NCBI GenBank assembly: GCA_945946715.1
Contig: CAMEWU010000130.1
Coordinates: 1-6,740, forward strand
Source of the DNA: an uncultured Clostridium sp.
Lineage (GTDB): Bacteria; Bacillota; Clostridia; Lachnospirales; Lachnospiraceae
Length of the DNA stretch: 6,740 nt
Direction of reading: 5' to 3'
Made by a program: the position numbers and the translations under genes. The notes under the pieces were generated by a model. That model did no database searches. It saw nothing but the letters and a program-made list of their open reading frames with translations, and was not told the DNA's origin. Shown here piece by piece: positions 5,725-6,740 of this stretch. How positions within the stretch are numbered: the first letter of the stretch is position 1; every line of letters starts with the position of its first letter.

Positions 5725-6740
5725 ATGGAATGGAATCAATTACTTTGCCCGAGACGCAGAAAAATGTATCCGGCCAGTACGGCAGGCGGACGGGATTTGA
5801 GAACTGAATATGAAAAGGATTATCAGAAAATCATTGGGAGTGCTTCTTTTCGTCGGCTTCAGGATAAAACTCAAGTATTTCCATTGGATAAAAGTGATTT
5901 TATCCGAACCAGATTAACCCATTCTTTGGAAGTGTCGTCGTTTGCACGTTCTCTTGGACAAAATATAGGAAAGAATCTTCTGGCAGCGAAAAAAGATCCC
6001 CAGTTCAACTGGAAAATAGCAGAAGATATGTGTAACGTACTGCAGTGTGCAGGCTTGATTCATGATATTGGCAATCCTCCCTTTGGACATTTTGGAGAAA
6101 CCGCAATCCGTCAATGGTTTCGGGAGCGCTTACCGGAAATGCAATACTTTGATAGAAGAGTTGAAGATATGCTGACAGAGCAGATGAAGCAGGATTTTTA
6201 TCAGTTTGAGGGTAATGCACAAGCACTACGATTAATAAGTAAGCTGCACTTTTTTTCAGATGAATATGGCATGAATCTTACATATGCATTGTTAAGTACC
6301 ATTATTAAATATCCGGTTTCCTCTTTAGAATCCAATCCGAAGGCAGAAGATATCAAATATAAAAAAATGGGATATTTCTATGCGGACCGGGATGTGTTTA
6401 TGGAAATCCAGGAAGCTACCGGTACCAATGGTTGTCGAAATCCAATGACCTTTATACTGGAAGCAGCGGATGATATTGCATATAAAACAGCTGATATAGA
6501 AGATGCTGTGAAAAAAGGCTGTATTACATATGGTATGCTGGAACGGGAACTTCGTCAGTTGAATAAGCAGAGCCCGGTATGGGTTACAAAGTATTTTGAC
6601 CCGCTGGAAGAACTTAGATATCAGTATCAGAAAGCATTGGAACGGGAATATGGGAATCCGGAATTTTATGCAGTGCAAAACTGGGCATTAAATGTACAGA
6701 GTTATCTGATAAAATGTGCTACCCATGGATTTCTTTCCAA
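5725..6740 (+). CDS. dgt: Deoxyguanosinetriphosphate triphosphohydrolase (dGTPase), cut by the right window edge
   Basis: This HD-superfamily enzyme hydrolyses dGTP (often other dNTPs too) to the nucleoside and triphosphate, tuning the dNTP pool. The frame from the ATG at 5725 is open to the window end: 338 complete codons plus 2 bases. The N-terminal part shows GSASFRRLQDKTQVFPL (38-54), the first metal-ligand His66 in RTRLTHSLEV, the HD pair His113-Asp114 in LIHDIGNPPFGHFGE, FEGNAQALRL (161-170), and a later Asp in EAADDIAY (246-253, probably Asp249 or Asp250). All metal-binding motifs are therefore present. Family members are usually about 450-500 residues, so roughly a quarter to a third is missing only because the window ends. 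CAGGAG at 5711-5716 lies 8 bases before the ATG. No promoter or terminator lies in the 32-base gap after the P60 gene, so it may share that transcript. Confidence 0.95.
   Translation, partial: MEWNQLLCPRRRKMYPASTAGGRDLRTEYEKDYQKIIGSASFRRLQDKTQVFPLDKSDFIRTRLTHSLEVSSFARSLGQNIGKNLLAAKKDPQFNWKIAEDMCNVLQCAGLIHDIGNPPFGHFGETAIRQWFRERLPEMQYFDRRVEDMLTEQMKQDFYQFEGNAQALRLISKLHFFSDEYGMNLTYALLSTIIKYPVSSLESNPKAEDIKYKKMGYFYADRDVFMEIQEATGTNGCRNPMTFILEAADDIAYKTADIEDAVKKGCITYGMLERELRQLNKQSPVWVTKYFDPLEELRYQYQKALEREYGNPEFYAVQNWALNVQSYLIKCATHGFLS

Noticed and set aside
6325..6678. Minus-strand open frame of 117 codons within dgt.
   Set aside because: It is opposite the dGTPase coding frame with intact motifs; its Phe/Ile-rich composition is the usual antisense artefact.

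Overview
The window looks like ordinary chromosome from a low-G+C Gram-positive of the class Clostridia, most likely family Lachnospiraceae. The reasons are the A+T-rich codon use, the strong AGGAG-type ribosome binding sites, a Gram-positive-style single-anchor signal peptidase I, a type III pantothenate kinase directly followed by a tRNA-dihydrouridine synthase, and a small conserved protein resembling a Clostridia-specific domain of unknown function. I cannot name the genus.

Left edge (1-105): a G+C-rich, CpG-rich block (55% G+C over bases 1-100, against about 31% over 101-180) that contains a hairpin with two symmetrical GA/GA internal mismatches. It does not look like a gene and may be a fragment of a dispersed intergenic repeat cut by the window edge. 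First collinear block (106-3865, plus strand): signal peptidase I (lepB), a conserved protein of unknown function, a Dabb-family small protein, type III pantothenate kinase (coaX), tRNA-dihydrouridine synthase (dusB) and a nitroreductase-family flavoprotein. Gaps are 34, 14, 52, 2 and 58 bases with no convincing terminator between them, so they may be one transcription unit; coaX and dusB are almost certainly co-translated. A minus-strand Fe/Mn-type superoxide dismutase (3872-4495) converges on the nitroreductase, with only 6 bases between the stop codons.

The 120-base divergent region (4496-4615) carries back-to-back promoters. A good sigma-A promoter drives a secreted or membrane-tethered cell-wall peptidase with two SH3-type repeats and an NlpC/P60 domain (4616-5692). 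A dGTP triphosphohydrolase gene (dgt) follows 32 bases later and runs off the right edge.

Functionally the window mixes housekeeping (coenzyme A synthesis, tRNA modification, protein export, dNTP pool control), envelope maintenance (lepB and the P60 hydrolase) and redox or oxygen defence (superoxide dismutase, nitroreductase). I see no tRNA or rRNA gene, CRISPR array, complete mobile element or toxin-antitoxin pair, and no new multi-gene system. The least explained items are the left-edge block and the unknown protein at 806-1147.
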